From: CAKRPJ01 sp934376955
Lineage (GTDB): Bacteria; Bacillota; Clostridia; Lachnospirales; Lachnospiraceae
DNA length: 64,000 nt
Direction: 5' to 3'
NCBI GenBank assembly: GCA_934376955.1
Contig: CAKRPJ010000005.1
Location: 1-64,000 of the forward strand
A model generated the notes under the pieces. The model made no database searches. It had not been told where the DNA came from and saw only the letters and a list, made by a program, of their open reading frames with translations. Made by a program: the position numbers and the translations under genes. This document shows, one piece after another, positions 43,295-51,262 of the stretch (the first letter of the stretch is position 1; each line of letters starts with the position of its first letter).

Positions 43295-44515
43295 TTGAAC
43301 CGATCAGACAGAAAAAGAAGCCGGATCCGAGGTCTCACCCTCACTGCGTTTGCCTTGCTCCTCCTTTCCTTTGTTTTCGGCTGCGCGAAAACGCCGGAGG
43401 CAGAAAGCGGGATGAAGCAGACTGTGGGGATGGAAGGCGGCAGCAATGAAAAACATGAAGCAGAGGCCGCATCCGGAAGCGGAAGACTCAAGGTGGTGAC
43501 AACGCTTTTTCCGTATTATGATTTTGTGCGTCAGGTTGCAGGGGACCGTGTGGAGCTTTCCATGGTGATCCCCGCAGGGATGGACAGCCATTCCTTTGAG
43601 CCGACGCCAAAGGATATCCGCATGATTCAGAGTGCTGATATCCTGATCGCCAACGGCGGCACCATGGAGCTGTGGGTCGAGCGTGTCCTTGATTCCTTTA
43701 AACAGGAGGCTCCCTATACCGTCATGATGATGGATCATGTGGATACGGTGGAGGAGGAGATCGTCGAGGGAATGGAGCACTCGGATGAAGGTCATCACCA
43801 CAAGCATGTCTTTGAGGAAGATGACCACGACGACCATGACGATCACGATGAGGACGACGATCATGACGACGTACATGACCGATACGACGATCACGATGAG
43901 GATGATGATCACGACGACGTACACGACAGATATGACGACCACGACGAGGATGAGGATCATGACGACGATCATCATTATGAGATCGAGTACGATGAGCATA
44001 TCTGGACATCTCCGGTCAATGCCATAAAAATGGTGAGGACCATCGAGACCGTATTAAAGGAAGCAGATCCTCAAAATGCAAATTTTTATGAGAGCTCGGC
44101 AGACGAGTATGTCGGCAAGCTGGAGCAGCTCGATCAGGAATTTCGTACAGTACGCGCTGAGGCGATCCACGATATCATCATCATGGGAGATAAATTTCCC
44201 CTCAGGTATTTTGCGGATGAATACGATTTAAGATACCGCGCGGCATTTTCCGGCTGCTCCTCCGATACGGAGCCGAGTGCAAAGACGATAGCCTATCTGA
44301 TCGACAAGATCCGGGAGGAAAAGCTTCCTGCCGTTTACTATCTGGAATTATCCAGCCATCGGGTGGCGGAGATCATATCAGAGGAAACGGGGGCAAAACC
44401 TCTGTTATTTCACTCCTGTCATAATGTGACACGTCGGGAGTTTGAAAACGGAGTGACCTATCTGGAACTGATGGAACAAAATGTTATAAATCTGCGAGAG
44501 GGACTGTGCAAATGA
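43295..44515 (+). CDS. znuA: Zinc/metal ABC transporter binding lipoprotein with Asp/His-rich loop
   Basis: 406 residues of the ZnuA/TroA class. TTG start at 43295, AGAGG upstream. Lipobox SFVFGC with Cys30. KVVTTLFPYYDFVRQVAG starts the fold; IPAGMDSHSFEPTPKD has the first His ligand (near 99); YDEHIWTSPVNAIKM has the second (near 235). The third ligand position reads MGDKFPLRYFADEYDL, with Asp in place of His. An inserted loop, about 164-228, is almost only Asp, Glu and His, with two 16-residue tandem units plus a partial third. Such loops bind zinc and deliver it to the site. Operon with ATPase and permease genes. Confidence 0.9.
   Translation: MNRSDRKRSRIRGLTLTAFALLLLSFVFGCAKTPEAESGMKQTVGMEGGSNEKHEAEAASGSGRLKVVTTLFPYYDFVRQVAGDRVELSMVIPAGMDSHSFEPTPKDIRMIQSADILIANGGTMELWVERVLDSFKQEAPYTVMMMDHVDTVEEEIVEGMEHSDEGHHHKHVFEEDDHDDHDDHDEDDDHDDVHDRYDDHDEDDDHDDVHDRYDDHDEDEDHDDDHHYEIEYDEHIWTSPVNAIKMVRTIETVLKEADPQNANFYESSADEYVGKLEQLDQEFRTVRAEAIHDIIIMGDKFPLRYFADEYDLRYRAAFSGCSSDTEPSAKTIAYLIDKIREEKLPAVYYLELSSHRVAEIISEETGAKPLLFHSCHNVTRREFENGVTYLELMEQNVINLREGLCK
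43838..43969 (+). repeat. In-frame tandem repeat encoding the Asp/His loop
   Basis: A 48-base unit (16 codons, DDHDEDDDHDDVHDRY) occurs at 43838-43885 and 43886-43933, then a 12-codon partial copy to 43969. Base changes between units are mostly synonymous, so the repeat is kept at protein level. Copy number could vary between strains. Confidence 0.9.
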
Positions 44516-45222
44516 ATCAGCCATTATTGATATGCAGCCATGTTGACTTTGGATATGAAAACTATGATGTGGTGAAGGACGTGACCATGGAGATCGGCGA
44601 GGGAGATTATATCTGCATCGTGGGAGAAAACGGCTCCGGAAAGAGTACCCTTATGAAGGGGCTTTTAGGGCTTTTAAAGCCTACGGGAGGAGAGTTGATC
44701 CTGTCAGAGGAGTTAAAGCGCTCCGGGATCGGTTATCTTCCGCAGCAGACTCCGGCCCAGAAGGACTTTCCGGCAACGGTCTCAGAGGTGGTGATCTCCG
44801 GCTGTCTGGGAAAAAGGGGGAACCGCCCCTTTTATTCCGGCAGCGAGAGGAAGCTGGCAGAGATGAATATGGAAAGGCTTGGGATCACCGAGCTGAAAAA
44901 AAGCTGTTACCGTGATCTTTCGGGCGGACAGAAGCAGAGAGTGCTGATCGCCAGAGCATTATGTGCGACAGACCGGCTCCTGATTTTAGATGAGCCGATC
45001 ACCGGACTTGACCCGGCTACGATCCAAGAATTTTATCATGTGATCCGCCACTTAAACCGCGATGAAAAGGTTGCGGTGCTGATGGTTTCCCATGACATCC
45101 AGAATATCGTAACTCAGGCAAATAAGATCCTGCAGCTGAAGCAGACCGTGCAGTTTTACGGGTCTGTGGAGGACTATAAGAAATCAAAGTACGGAATCGA
45201 ATTTCTCGGAGGTGCCCAATAA
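44512..45222 (+). CDS. znuC: Zinc/metal ABC transporter ATP-binding protein
   Basis: 236 residues. Walker A GENGSGKSTL (about 39-48), Q-loop LPQQTPAQKDFPA, signature LSGGQKQRVLIARAL, Walker B RLLILDEPITGLDP and a switch His in VSHDIQN. The LPQQ...FPATVSEVV form is typical of Znu/Mnt-type ATPases. ATG 44512 overlaps the stop of the lipoprotein gene (ATGA), with GAGAGGG upstream; a GTG two codons earlier is less likely. The permease starts directly at its end. Confidence 0.93.
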   Translation: MNQPLLICSHVDFGYENYDVVKDVTMEIGEGDYICIVGENGSGKSTLMKGLLGLLKPTGGELILSEELKRSGIGYLPQQTPAQKDFPATVSEVVISGCLGKRGNRPFYSGSERKLAEMNMERLGITELKKSCYRDLSGGQKQRVLIARALCATDRLLILDEPITGLDPATIQEFYHVIRHLNRDEKVAVLMVSHDIQNIVTQANKILQLKQTVQFYGSVEDYKKSKYGIEFLGGAQ

Positions 45223-46038
45223 ATGGATATTATTAAAGAAATGCTTTCTTACCCCTTTATCGTGCGTGCCCTTACCGGAGGTCTTTTGATCTCCCTTTGT
45301 GCCTCCCTTCTGGGGGTAAGTCTGGTATTAAAGAGATACTCCATGATCGGGGACGGCCTGTCCCATGTATCCTTTGGAGCGCTTTCTGTTGCAGTCGCCT
45401 TCGGATGGGCGCCCCTTCTGGTATCGATCCCGGTAGTTGTAGTGGCAGCGATCCTGCTTCTTCGCATTACCGGAAACGGAAAGATCAAGAGCGATGCGGC
45501 GATCGCTATGATATCGGCAGGATCCCTTGCTGTCGGCATAATCGTGACCTCCTTGACGACAGGCATGACGACGGATGTAAGCAGCTATATGTTCGGAAGC
45601 ATACTCGCCATGAGCCGGGAGGACGTGGTCTTAAGTGCGTTCCTTTCCGTGATCGTTCTCGGGATGTTCGTTGTGTGCTACAACAAGGTGTTTGCGGTCA
45701 CATTTGACGAGAGCTTCGCAAAGGCGACCGGAGTGGATGTTTCTGCCTATAACACGATCATTGCGGTCCTTACGGCAGTTACAATCGTACTGGGAATGCG
45801 GATGATGGGGGCCATGCTGATCTCAAGCCTTATCATCTTTCCGGCTCTTACCTCCATGCGTGTGTTCAAGAGCTTTTCCGGAGTGATCCTTTCATCCGGA
45901 TGTATTTCCGTGATCTGCTTCTTTATCGGTCTGGTTCTTTCCTATGTCTATTCGATCCCGGCAGGAGCAAGCGTAGTTGTCGTGAATATCGCGATGTTTT
46001 TCCTGTTCTGTCTGGTAAGAAAAATTGGAAACCGATAG
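45223..46038 (+). CDS. znuB: Zinc/metal ABC transporter permease
   Basis: 271 residues, ABC-3 family, about eight helices. Hallmarks: LLGVSLVLKRYSMIGDGLSHVSFGALSVAVAFG, then SDAAIAMISAGSLAVGI and MRMMGAMLISSLIIFPALTSM. GGAGGTGCCCAATAA lies before ATG; it begins right after the znuC stop. The G3E GTPase gene follows after 101 bases, with its own promoter. Confidence 0.93.
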   Translation: MDIIKEMLSYPFIVRALTGGLLISLCASLLGVSLVLKRYSMIGDGLSHVSFGALSVAVAFGWAPLLVSIPVVVVAAILLLRITGNGKIKSDAAIAMISAGSLAVGIIVTSLTTGMTTDVSSYMFGSILAMSREDVVLSAFLSVIVLGMFVVCYNKVFAVTFDESFAKATGVDVSAYNTIIAVLTAVTIVLGMRMMGAMLISSLIIFPALTSMRVFKSFSGVILSSGCISVICFFIGLVLSYVYSIPAGASVVVVNIAMFFLFCLVRKIGNR

Positions 46039-46051
46039 CCGGAGGCGGGGG

Positions 46052-46079
46052 TTGACTTTGAAAAAAAATGTGCTAAAGT
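46052..46079 (+). promoter_or_regulatory. Promoter of the G3E GTPase gene
   Basis: TTGACT (46052-46057), 16-base gap, TAAAGT (46074-46079), 60 bases ahead of the start codon. I could not identify a convincing Zur box by eye. Confidence 0.5.
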
Positions 46080-46139
46080 TAATAGCAGGCAGTATTTGAG
46101 AATGGATATCAGAGTTTTATTAAGAAAGAAGGAGTCAAA

Positions 46140-47252
46140 ATGACAAAGATCGATATTATTTCCGGTTTCTTAGGAGCCGGTAAGACTACATTTATAAAAA
46201 AGCTTCTGGAAGAAGCAATTGCCGGTGAGAAGGTAGTGCTGATTGAAAACGAGTTTGGCGAGATTGGTATCGACGGAGGTTTCTTACAGGATTCCGGTAT
46301 TGAGATCCGTGAGATGAATTCAGGCTGTATCTGCTGTTCTCTTGTCGGTGACTTCGGAAGATCTCTCGCTGAGGTACTTACAAAGTATACACCGGACCGT
46401 GTGATCATCGAGCCCTCCGGCGTAGGTAAGCTTTCCGATGTGTGTAAGGCTGTCTGCGACGTAGCTGGGGAGATCGATGTGACCTTAAATGGTTCCGTTA
46501 CCGTTGTTGACGCACAGAAGTGCAAAATGTATATGAAAAACTTCGGCGAGTTCTTTAATAACCAGATCGAGAGCGCCGGAACGATCGTTTTAAGCAGAAC
46601 AGACGTGGCAGATGCCGATAAGGTGGCTCAGTGCGTAGAGATGATCCGTGAGAAGAATCCGAAGGCCGCTATCGTGACAACACCGATCAGCCGTCTTACC
46701 GGCGCACAGCTCCTTGAGATCATCGAAAAGCCGACGGATGATATGGCTGCGGAGCTGCTGGAGGAGGTAAAGCACCACCACGACCATCACGATCATGACG
46801 ACGAGTGCTGCTGCGGTCACGACCATGAGCACCATCATGACCACGACCATCACGATCATGACGACGAGTGCTGCTGCGGTCACGACCATGAGCACCATCA
46901 TGACCACGATCATCATGACCATGACGACGAGTGCTGCTGCGGTCACGACCATCACCACCATCATCACGGCCATGATGCAGACGAGGTATTCACAAGCTGG
47001 GGCTTAGAGACGAGCCGTTCCATGAGCCGTGAAAAGCTGGAGGAGATCCTTAAGGATCTGGCTCACACAGAGAAGTATGGTCAGGTGCTGCGTGCAAAGG
47101 GAATGCTTCCGGATGAGAATGGGATCTGGCATTACTTTGACCTTGTACCGGAGGAGACAGAGATCCGCGAGGGCGCCCCGATCTATACAGGTAAGGTGTG
47201 CGTGATCGGCTCCAAGCTTAAGGAAGATGAATTAAAGGAACTTTTCAAATAG
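46140..47252 (+). CDS. G3E family GTPase (CobW/YciC-like) with His/Cys-rich metal-binding repeats
   Basis: A likely zinc metallochaperone, 370 residues. Walker A GFLGAGKTTF (9-18), ENEFGEIGIDGGFLQ, the metal motif GCICCSL (62-68), VIIEPSGVGKL and the base-recognition LSRTDVAD (151-158). A C-terminal CobW domain follows (about 281-370). Between them, residues 212-279 hold three 21-residue units with core HDHDDECCCGHDHEHHH. The metal repeat and the neighbouring Znu-type transporter indicate zinc, as for B. subtilis YciC/ZagA. AAGAAGGAGTCAAA precedes ATG. Confidence 0.92.
   Translation: MTKIDIISGFLGAGKTTFIKKLLEEAIAGEKVVLIENEFGEIGIDGGFLQDSGIEIREMNSGCICCSLVGDFGRSLAEVLTKYTPDRVIIEPSGVGKLSDVCKAVCDVAGEIDVTLNGSVTVVDAQKCKMYMKNFGEFFNNQIESAGTIVLSRTDVADADKVAQCVEMIREKNPKAAIVTTPISRLTGAQLLEIIEKPTDDMAAELLEEVKHHHDHHDHDDECCCGHDHEHHHDHDHHDHDDECCCGHDHEHHHDHDHHDHDDECCCGHDHHHHHHGHDADEVFTSWGLETSRSMSREKLEEILKDLAHTEKYGQVLRAKGMLPDENGIWHYFDLVPEETEIREGAPIYTGKVCVIGSKLKEDELKELFK
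46788..46976 (+). repeat. Three in-frame 63-base units encoding metal-binding repeats
   Basis: Units at 46788-46850, 46851-46913 and 46914-46976, each 21 codons, nearly identical in bases over most of their length. The third is changed at its end to a run of His codons. The near-identity at DNA level points to recent expansion. Confidence 0.9.
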
Positions 47253-47271
47253 AAGTCGGGGAGCAGAAACA

Positions 47272-48225
47272 ATGAGCGGGAATAATCAGGAAAAAATGCC
47301 TGTGTTTTTGATCAATGGCTTTTTAGAGGCCGGTAAAACACAGTTTATCTCTTTTACTTTACAGCAGGAATACTTTCAGTCAGATGAAACGACGGTTTTG
47401 ATCCTGTGTGAGGAGGGAGATACAGAATACGATAAGGAGCTGTTGAAAAAGACTCATACAAAGATCATAACGGTAGACAGTGCCGAGGAGATGGATGCTG
47501 ATTTCTTTGGGCGTCTTGAGGCACTGTATGACCCGTGCCGTGTTCTGATCGAGTGGAACGGAATGTGGCCTCAGGATCAGCTGGTGCTGCCCCGGGAATG
47601 GGAGCTTTATCAGCAGATTACGATCATCGACGGCTCTACCTTTGAGCTTTATCTTAACAATATGAAGCCGCTTCTTGCCCTTCTGGTAAAGAATTCAGAG
47701 CTTGTCATCATGAACCGCTGTGACGACGTTCCGGACGAGAATATCACAAGATACCGTCGTGGACTGAAGGCATTAAACCCACAGGCTGAGCTGATCTTTG
47801 AGGATGCAGAGGGCGAGATCGAGCAGGAGGTTCTCGAGGAGGATCTTCCATACGATATGAAGGCCGATGTGATCGAGATCAAGCCGGAGGATTACGGGAT
47901 CTGGTATATCGATGCTCTGGATAAAGAGGAAAGGTATAAGGGAAAGGTAGTGGAATTTACCGCAATGGTATTGAAATCCCCGGAATTTCCTAAAAACTAC
48001 TTTGTGCCGGGACGTATGGCAATGACCTGCTGTGAGGCCGATATGACCTTCCTCGGCTTCGTATGCAAAGCGCGGGAGGCCCGCCTTCTGGAAACCGGAA
48101 AATGGGTGAAGGTCCGTGCGAAAATGGCTTACGAATACTGGCAGGACTATGACGGGATCGGCCCGGTCCTCTATGCAGAAAGCGTGGAGCCGGCAGAAGA
48201 AATTAAAGATATCGTACAATTTTAA
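47272..48225 (+). CDS. CobW-like GTPase fused to a TIGR03943/DUF1980-like domain
   Basis: 317 residues. Residues about 10-195 are a reduced G3E GTPase: Walker A NGFLEAGKTQ (15-24) is kept, but the CxCC metal motif is absent, VLIEWNG replaces the usual IIEPSG, and the guanine motif reads MNRCDDV. Residues about 215-317 resemble the C-terminal beta domain of TIGR03943 (YcgQ-type) proteins: VEFTAMVLKSPEFPKNYFVPGRMAMTCCEADMTFLGF. It starts 19 bases after the first GTPase and shares its transcript, so a zinc role is likely. The stop codon is part of repeat copy D. Confidence 0.8.
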   Translation: MSGNNQEKMPVFLINGFLEAGKTQFISFTLQQEYFQSDETTVLILCEEGDTEYDKELLKKTHTKIITVDSAEEMDADFFGRLEALYDPCRVLIEWNGMWPQDQLVLPREWELYQQITIIDGSTFELYLNNMKPLLALLVKNSELVIMNRCDDVPDENITRYRRGLKALNPQAELIFEDAEGEIEQEVLEEDLPYDMKADVIEIKPEDYGIWYIDALDKEERYKGKVVEFTAMVLKSPEFPKNYFVPGRMAMTCCEADMTFLGFVCKAREARLLETGKWVKVRAKMAYEYWQDYDGIGPVLYAESVEPAEEIKDIVQF

Positions 48226-48267
48226 CCGAATCAAGTAAGTAGCGAAGCGGATTGCGAATATCCGCTT
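48221..48267. repeat. Truncated copy D of the 160-bp repeat
   Basis: Only the two ends remain: TTTAACCGAATCAAGTAAGT joined directly to AGCGAAGCGGATTGCGAATATCCGCTT. Orientation as copy C. The TAA stop codon of the GTPase-DUF1980 gene (48223-48225) lies inside its left edge, so the original C-terminus of that gene may have been altered by the insertion. Confidence 0.85.
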
Positions 48268-48330
48268 TACCCTACGGATACATTGCTTCCGATATACTGC
48301 TTTTGATGAATCGGAAGGCGTTGGCTTTAA

Positions 48331-48535
48331 AAATAAGGAGTACCCCCCATAGTCGATCTGAGACTATGGAGGGGTACTCCTTATTTGCTCTATAGGAAAG
48401 ACCATGCTGCATTAAAGTGTGAAAGCCATGATTCCTATAGAGCAAAAATCCCCTCCGGGGGATCGCACTGCGGCGGAATGGAATAATGTCGCTAATGCGA
48501 CCCGCCGCAGGCGGAGAATCCTGCAAAGCAGGATT
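48331..48535. other. Cluster of strong inverted repeats between two genes
   Basis: In order: a stem of about 23 bp (arms 48331-48354 and 48362-48386, one bulge); a perfect 12-bp pair GCTCTATAGGAA (48387-48398) and TTCCTATAGAGC (48432-48443); ATCCCC-TCC-GGGGAT; CTGCGGCGG...CCGCCGCAG with inner GTCGC-TAAT-GCGAC; and AGAATCCTGC-AAA-GCAGGATTCT at the end. This fills the 387-base gap together with copy D. It resembles a composite non-coding repeat element rather than a single terminator. Confidence 0.75.
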
Positions 48536-48612
48536 CTATTTTGTTGATTTTTACGGAAATTATGTTAAAGTAGAATTATCACAAAACAGGGAAGGAGAGC
48601 TGTTAAGAAAAA

Positions 48613-49542
48613 ATGGATAAGGATAAGTTTAAAGAAAAAATTAAACGTTGGTTATCAAGAGGGATGATTCTGCTGGGAGCAATTCTGCTTCTTTCGTGCT
48701 TTGCTCCGTGGCAGATATCCTCCAAAGCAGATTTCGGCGATTCCAATGACTATAGCAGCGACTGGTCCGGAGACAGCTATAGCAGTGACTGGAGCTCGTC
48801 CGATTATGACTCTGACTCTGACAGCAGCCCCTCGGATGGAGATGCTCTTATCTCTGTAATTGTGGTTGTGATGATCCTTGTGGTCTCTTATATCAACACG
48901 AGAAAAGAAAAGAAGGCTAAGAAAGAGATGGATACGAGCGTCGGAAAGAGCGTAAGCGGAAAGGGTTCCCCGGCCGAGCAGATCCTTGCACACGATCCGT
49001 CATTCTCGGAAAAGGATTTCTTAAGCTATGCATCCCGCGTATTTATCAATATCCAGACGGCATGGAGCGCACGGGATCTGGAGCCGGTACGGACTGTCCT
49101 GCATACCAACCTGTATGAGCAGACAGCTCGCCAGATAGAGAATAAAAAGAAGGACGGCATCATCAACCGGCTGGAGCGGATCTCGGTTACAAGCTGTGTG
49201 CTTTCCGGCTATGAGCAGGATAAGACGGATGAGTACGCTTATGTAACGATCTATGCACAGATGGTAGACTATCAGATCAAGGAGGATACCCAGAAGGTGA
49301 TCGCGGGTGATCCGAATGCCCTTTGGTATCTTCAGTACCGTGTATGCTTTCGGAGACCTCTTGGAATGACAACAAGTGCTGAAGGCATCGGTGTGCGCTC
49401 CGCAACCTGCCCGATGTGCGGTGCCCCGCTGACAGCAAACGCATACGGAAAATGTGCTTATTGCGGATCGGTCATCAATACCGGTGAATACGATTGGGTG
49501 ATCTCTGATCTCAAAATAATACGGAAAAATAAACAGAAATAA
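48613..49542 (+). CDS. Tim44-like domain membrane protein with zinc ribbon
   Basis: 309 residues. A first helix (about 17-31, GMILLGAILLLSCFAPW), a Ser/Asp-rich extracellular loop (about 38-76), a second helix (ALISVIVVVMILVVSYI) and a basic linker lead to a Tim44-like domain (about 120-250: DPSFSEKDFLSYASRVFINIQTAWSARDLEPVR). A C-terminal zinc ribbon follows, CPMCGAPL...CAYCGSVI. The family is linked to membrane-associated protein handling, but the bacterial role is unknown. The AAGGAG site is about 15 bases from ATG, longer than usual. A perfect hairpin terminator follows. Confidence 0.8.
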   Translation: MDKDKFKEKIKRWLSRGMILLGAILLLSCFAPWQISSKADFGDSNDYSSDWSGDSYSSDWSSSDYDSDSDSSPSDGDALISVIVVVMILVVSYINTRKEKKAKKEMDTSVGKSVSGKGSPAEQILAHDPSFSEKDFLSYASRVFINIQTAWSARDLEPVRTVLHTNLYEQTARQIENKKKDGIINRLERISVTSCVLSGYEQDKTDEYAYVTIYAQMVDYQIKEDTQKVIAGDPNALWYLQYRVCFRRPLGMTTSAEGIGVRSATCPMCGAPLTANAYGKCAYCGSVINTGEYDWVISDLKIIRKNKQK

Positions 49543-49581
49543 TCAAAACGATCGGGGGCAAAAGCCCCCGATCGTTTTGAT
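49542..49581. terminator. Perfect 18-bp hairpin terminator between convergent genes
   Basis: ATCAAAACGATCGGGGGC (49542-49559), loop AAAA, and its exact complement at 49564-49581. Its right arm is also the start of repeat family 2 copy C, so a repeat end appears to have been built into the terminator. Serves both convergent genes. Confidence 0.85.
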
Positions 49582-49617
49582 GTCTGCGGATTGTTCCGTG
49601 CTTCGCACTCTCACAAC
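49564..49617. repeat. Partial copy C of repeat family 2 (inverted)
   Basis: Reverse complement matches copy A (10754-10860) over GAGTGCG-AGCACGGAACAATCCGCA-ACATCAAAA and the following GGGGGC. The GGTTGT...ACAATCC stem is maintained by a G-T pair. Confidence 0.8.
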
Positions 49618-49627
49618 CCTAGCATCT

Positions 49628-51109
49628 TTACATTGGTGCAACCGGAGTCGGGCGATCCCGGTCAAATACTTCGGTAACATCAAAGAGATCACTAAGATGA
49701 TCCTTCTTTGGATTTGTTTCCGGAAGATCATAATACATTCGATAACCATCAAGGTTACGTCTTCCCTGACGCATGTAGCTGTCTCCGAGCTGAACCCAGT
49801 AGGGGTTGGAATCTACGTTGCAGAAATAACGGAAGCCGCAGTCATACAGGTAGGAGAATTTTGCATTTTCCCTTGTGTAGGCATGCCAGTCACCGATATC
49901 TGCGCCGAAGGGATAAAGAATGATATCGGTATCGCCGATCAGAGTTTCCACACGATCTTCCCATTTGTCGGTATCAGTCTTGATCACGTCCAGAGAGCGG
50001 GAGGTCATGTTGATATGTCCCCAGCTGTGGGAGGCTAACTCCCAGCCGTTATCACGAAGGCATTGGGCAACCTTTTTTACCGTCTCCTTATCCTGCTCAT
50101 AATTTGGATTAGAGTCCTTATATTCCGGATCTGTCCGATAGCCCAGAACTCCCTGATAGCCGGTAAAGGCGATTATCGCACGCGCCCCCTTGTAGGAGAA
50201 ATCAGGATGCTCCTGAATAAAGTCCTCAAGAAGCGGTACAAGGTCGTAGGAGCCGGTGGATATCGTTCCGTCATCCATTTCCATTTCACAGGTAGGCTTT
50301 CCGTCTTCACCGATAACGATACGGGAGGCAAAACCATCGCCCTTCATGTACTCATAATAGCAGACATCATCCTGGGACATGACAAAGGGCTTCTTTCCCG
50401 GAGGAAGCATGATATTTCCTTCTACAAACTTTTTGTTTCCGTTCTCATCTGTTTCCTCATGGGCGATATCGTGTATCCGTACCAGCACATAGCCGCGTTC
50501 ATACATCTGATCCAGGATCTTTAAAAATTCATTTTTAGTTGTCATAACCTGATTGTAGCCCTTTTCATCGGAATCTCCGTCGAAGGCTTTTGCATTATCC
50601 ATGATGAGAGAGTGGAAGAACACATGGGTTATGGCATGGATGTCGGCACGCACCAGAGTGCCTTTTGTTTCTTCATATCCTGCGATTGCTGCGGCAACAG
50701 CAGGATCCTCGGAAAGCTCTGCGTTTTCGGACAGGAGGGCAATGGCACCGTCATAATCGTATCCGGCTGCCAGTTTTTCGGCAGATGCAAGGAGGGCGTC
50801 CACGCCGGCAGGATCGGCGGTACCTTCTGTTTCCGATCCGTCCCCGGTATCCGCCGGGAGCTCCGAGCCGGTATTCTGAGAAGGATCATCCGGAGCGGGA
50901 TCGGACTGGTTGATCGTTTCGGAGCCCTGCTCGGCAATTTTATTTTTTTCATGCCGCAGGAACATCCACGCACATACCCCTCCTGCCAGCAGGATCCCGC
51001 CCACGATCAGGAGAGTGATTAGGATCCGTACCGTGCGCTGGCGTTTTCGTTGTTTTCTTCTTCGGGAAACGTAAGTGCGGCGCTGATTAAAATCTTCTTC
51101 AAATTGCAT
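49628..51109 (-). CDS. Membrane-anchored polysaccharide deacetylase
   Basis: 493 residues. A basic N-terminus (RRRKQRKRQRTVR) and one membrane helix (about 29-52) anchor it with the bulk outside. A low-complexity Asp/Gly/Thr linker (about 62-105) precedes a NodB-homology domain: FVMSQDDVCYYEYM holds the catalytic Asp pair, RAIIAFTGYQGVLGYR follows, SHSWGHINM gives the metal His pair, and ILYPFGADIGDWHAY the third motif. Likely acts on peptidoglycan or surface glycan. GAGGTGATATC precedes ATG. It diverges from the D,D-carboxypeptidase gene at 51263. Confidence 0.87.
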   Translation of the reverse strand: MQFEEDFNQRRTYVSRRRKQRKRQRTVRILITLLIVGGILLAGGVCAWMFLRHEKNKIAEQGSETINQSDPAPDDPSQNTGSELPADTGDGSETEGTADPAGVDALLASAEKLAAGYDYDGAIALLSENAELSEDPAVAAAIAGYEETKGTLVRADIHAITHVFFHSLIMDNAKAFDGDSDEKGYNQVMTTKNEFLKILDQMYERGYVLVRIHDIAHEETDENGNKKFVEGNIMLPPGKKPFVMSQDDVCYYEYMKGDGFASRIVIGEDGKPTCEMEMDDGTISTGSYDLVPLLEDFIQEHPDFSYKGARAIIAFTGYQGVLGYRTDPEYKDSNPNYEQDKETVKKVAQCLRDNGWELASHSWGHINMTSRSLDVIKTDTDKWEDRVETLIGDTDIILYPFGADIGDWHAYTRENAKFSYLYDCGFRYFCNVDSNPYWVQLGDSYMRQGRRNLDGYRMYYDLPETNPKKDHLSDLFDVTEVFDRDRPTPVAPM

Positions 51110-51262
51110 GATATCACCTCGAATGTTTAATCTATTTGTATAGGATCAGTATATCATAGTTTCCTGCTTCTGTCATGGAGATTGTATCAGGATCTGATAC
51201 ATAACTATGCTTGTATCTCCCATATTTTATAAGGAGGAGATAAGGTGAGAGGATAGGAAAAA

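Noticed and set aside
43304..43999. Minus-strand open frame rich in Val/Ile/Met
   Set aside because: Mirror of the Asp/His-coding repeat of the metal-binding lipoprotein; composition is an artefact.
46788..46976. Possible CRISPR array (regular repeats)
   Set aside because: Repeats are contiguous 63-base coding units without spacers and are in frame in the GTPase gene.
48272..48526. Minus-strand open frame of 84 codons
   Set aside because: It lies wholly inside the hairpin cluster; its codons are products of the inverted repeats and it has no ribosome site.
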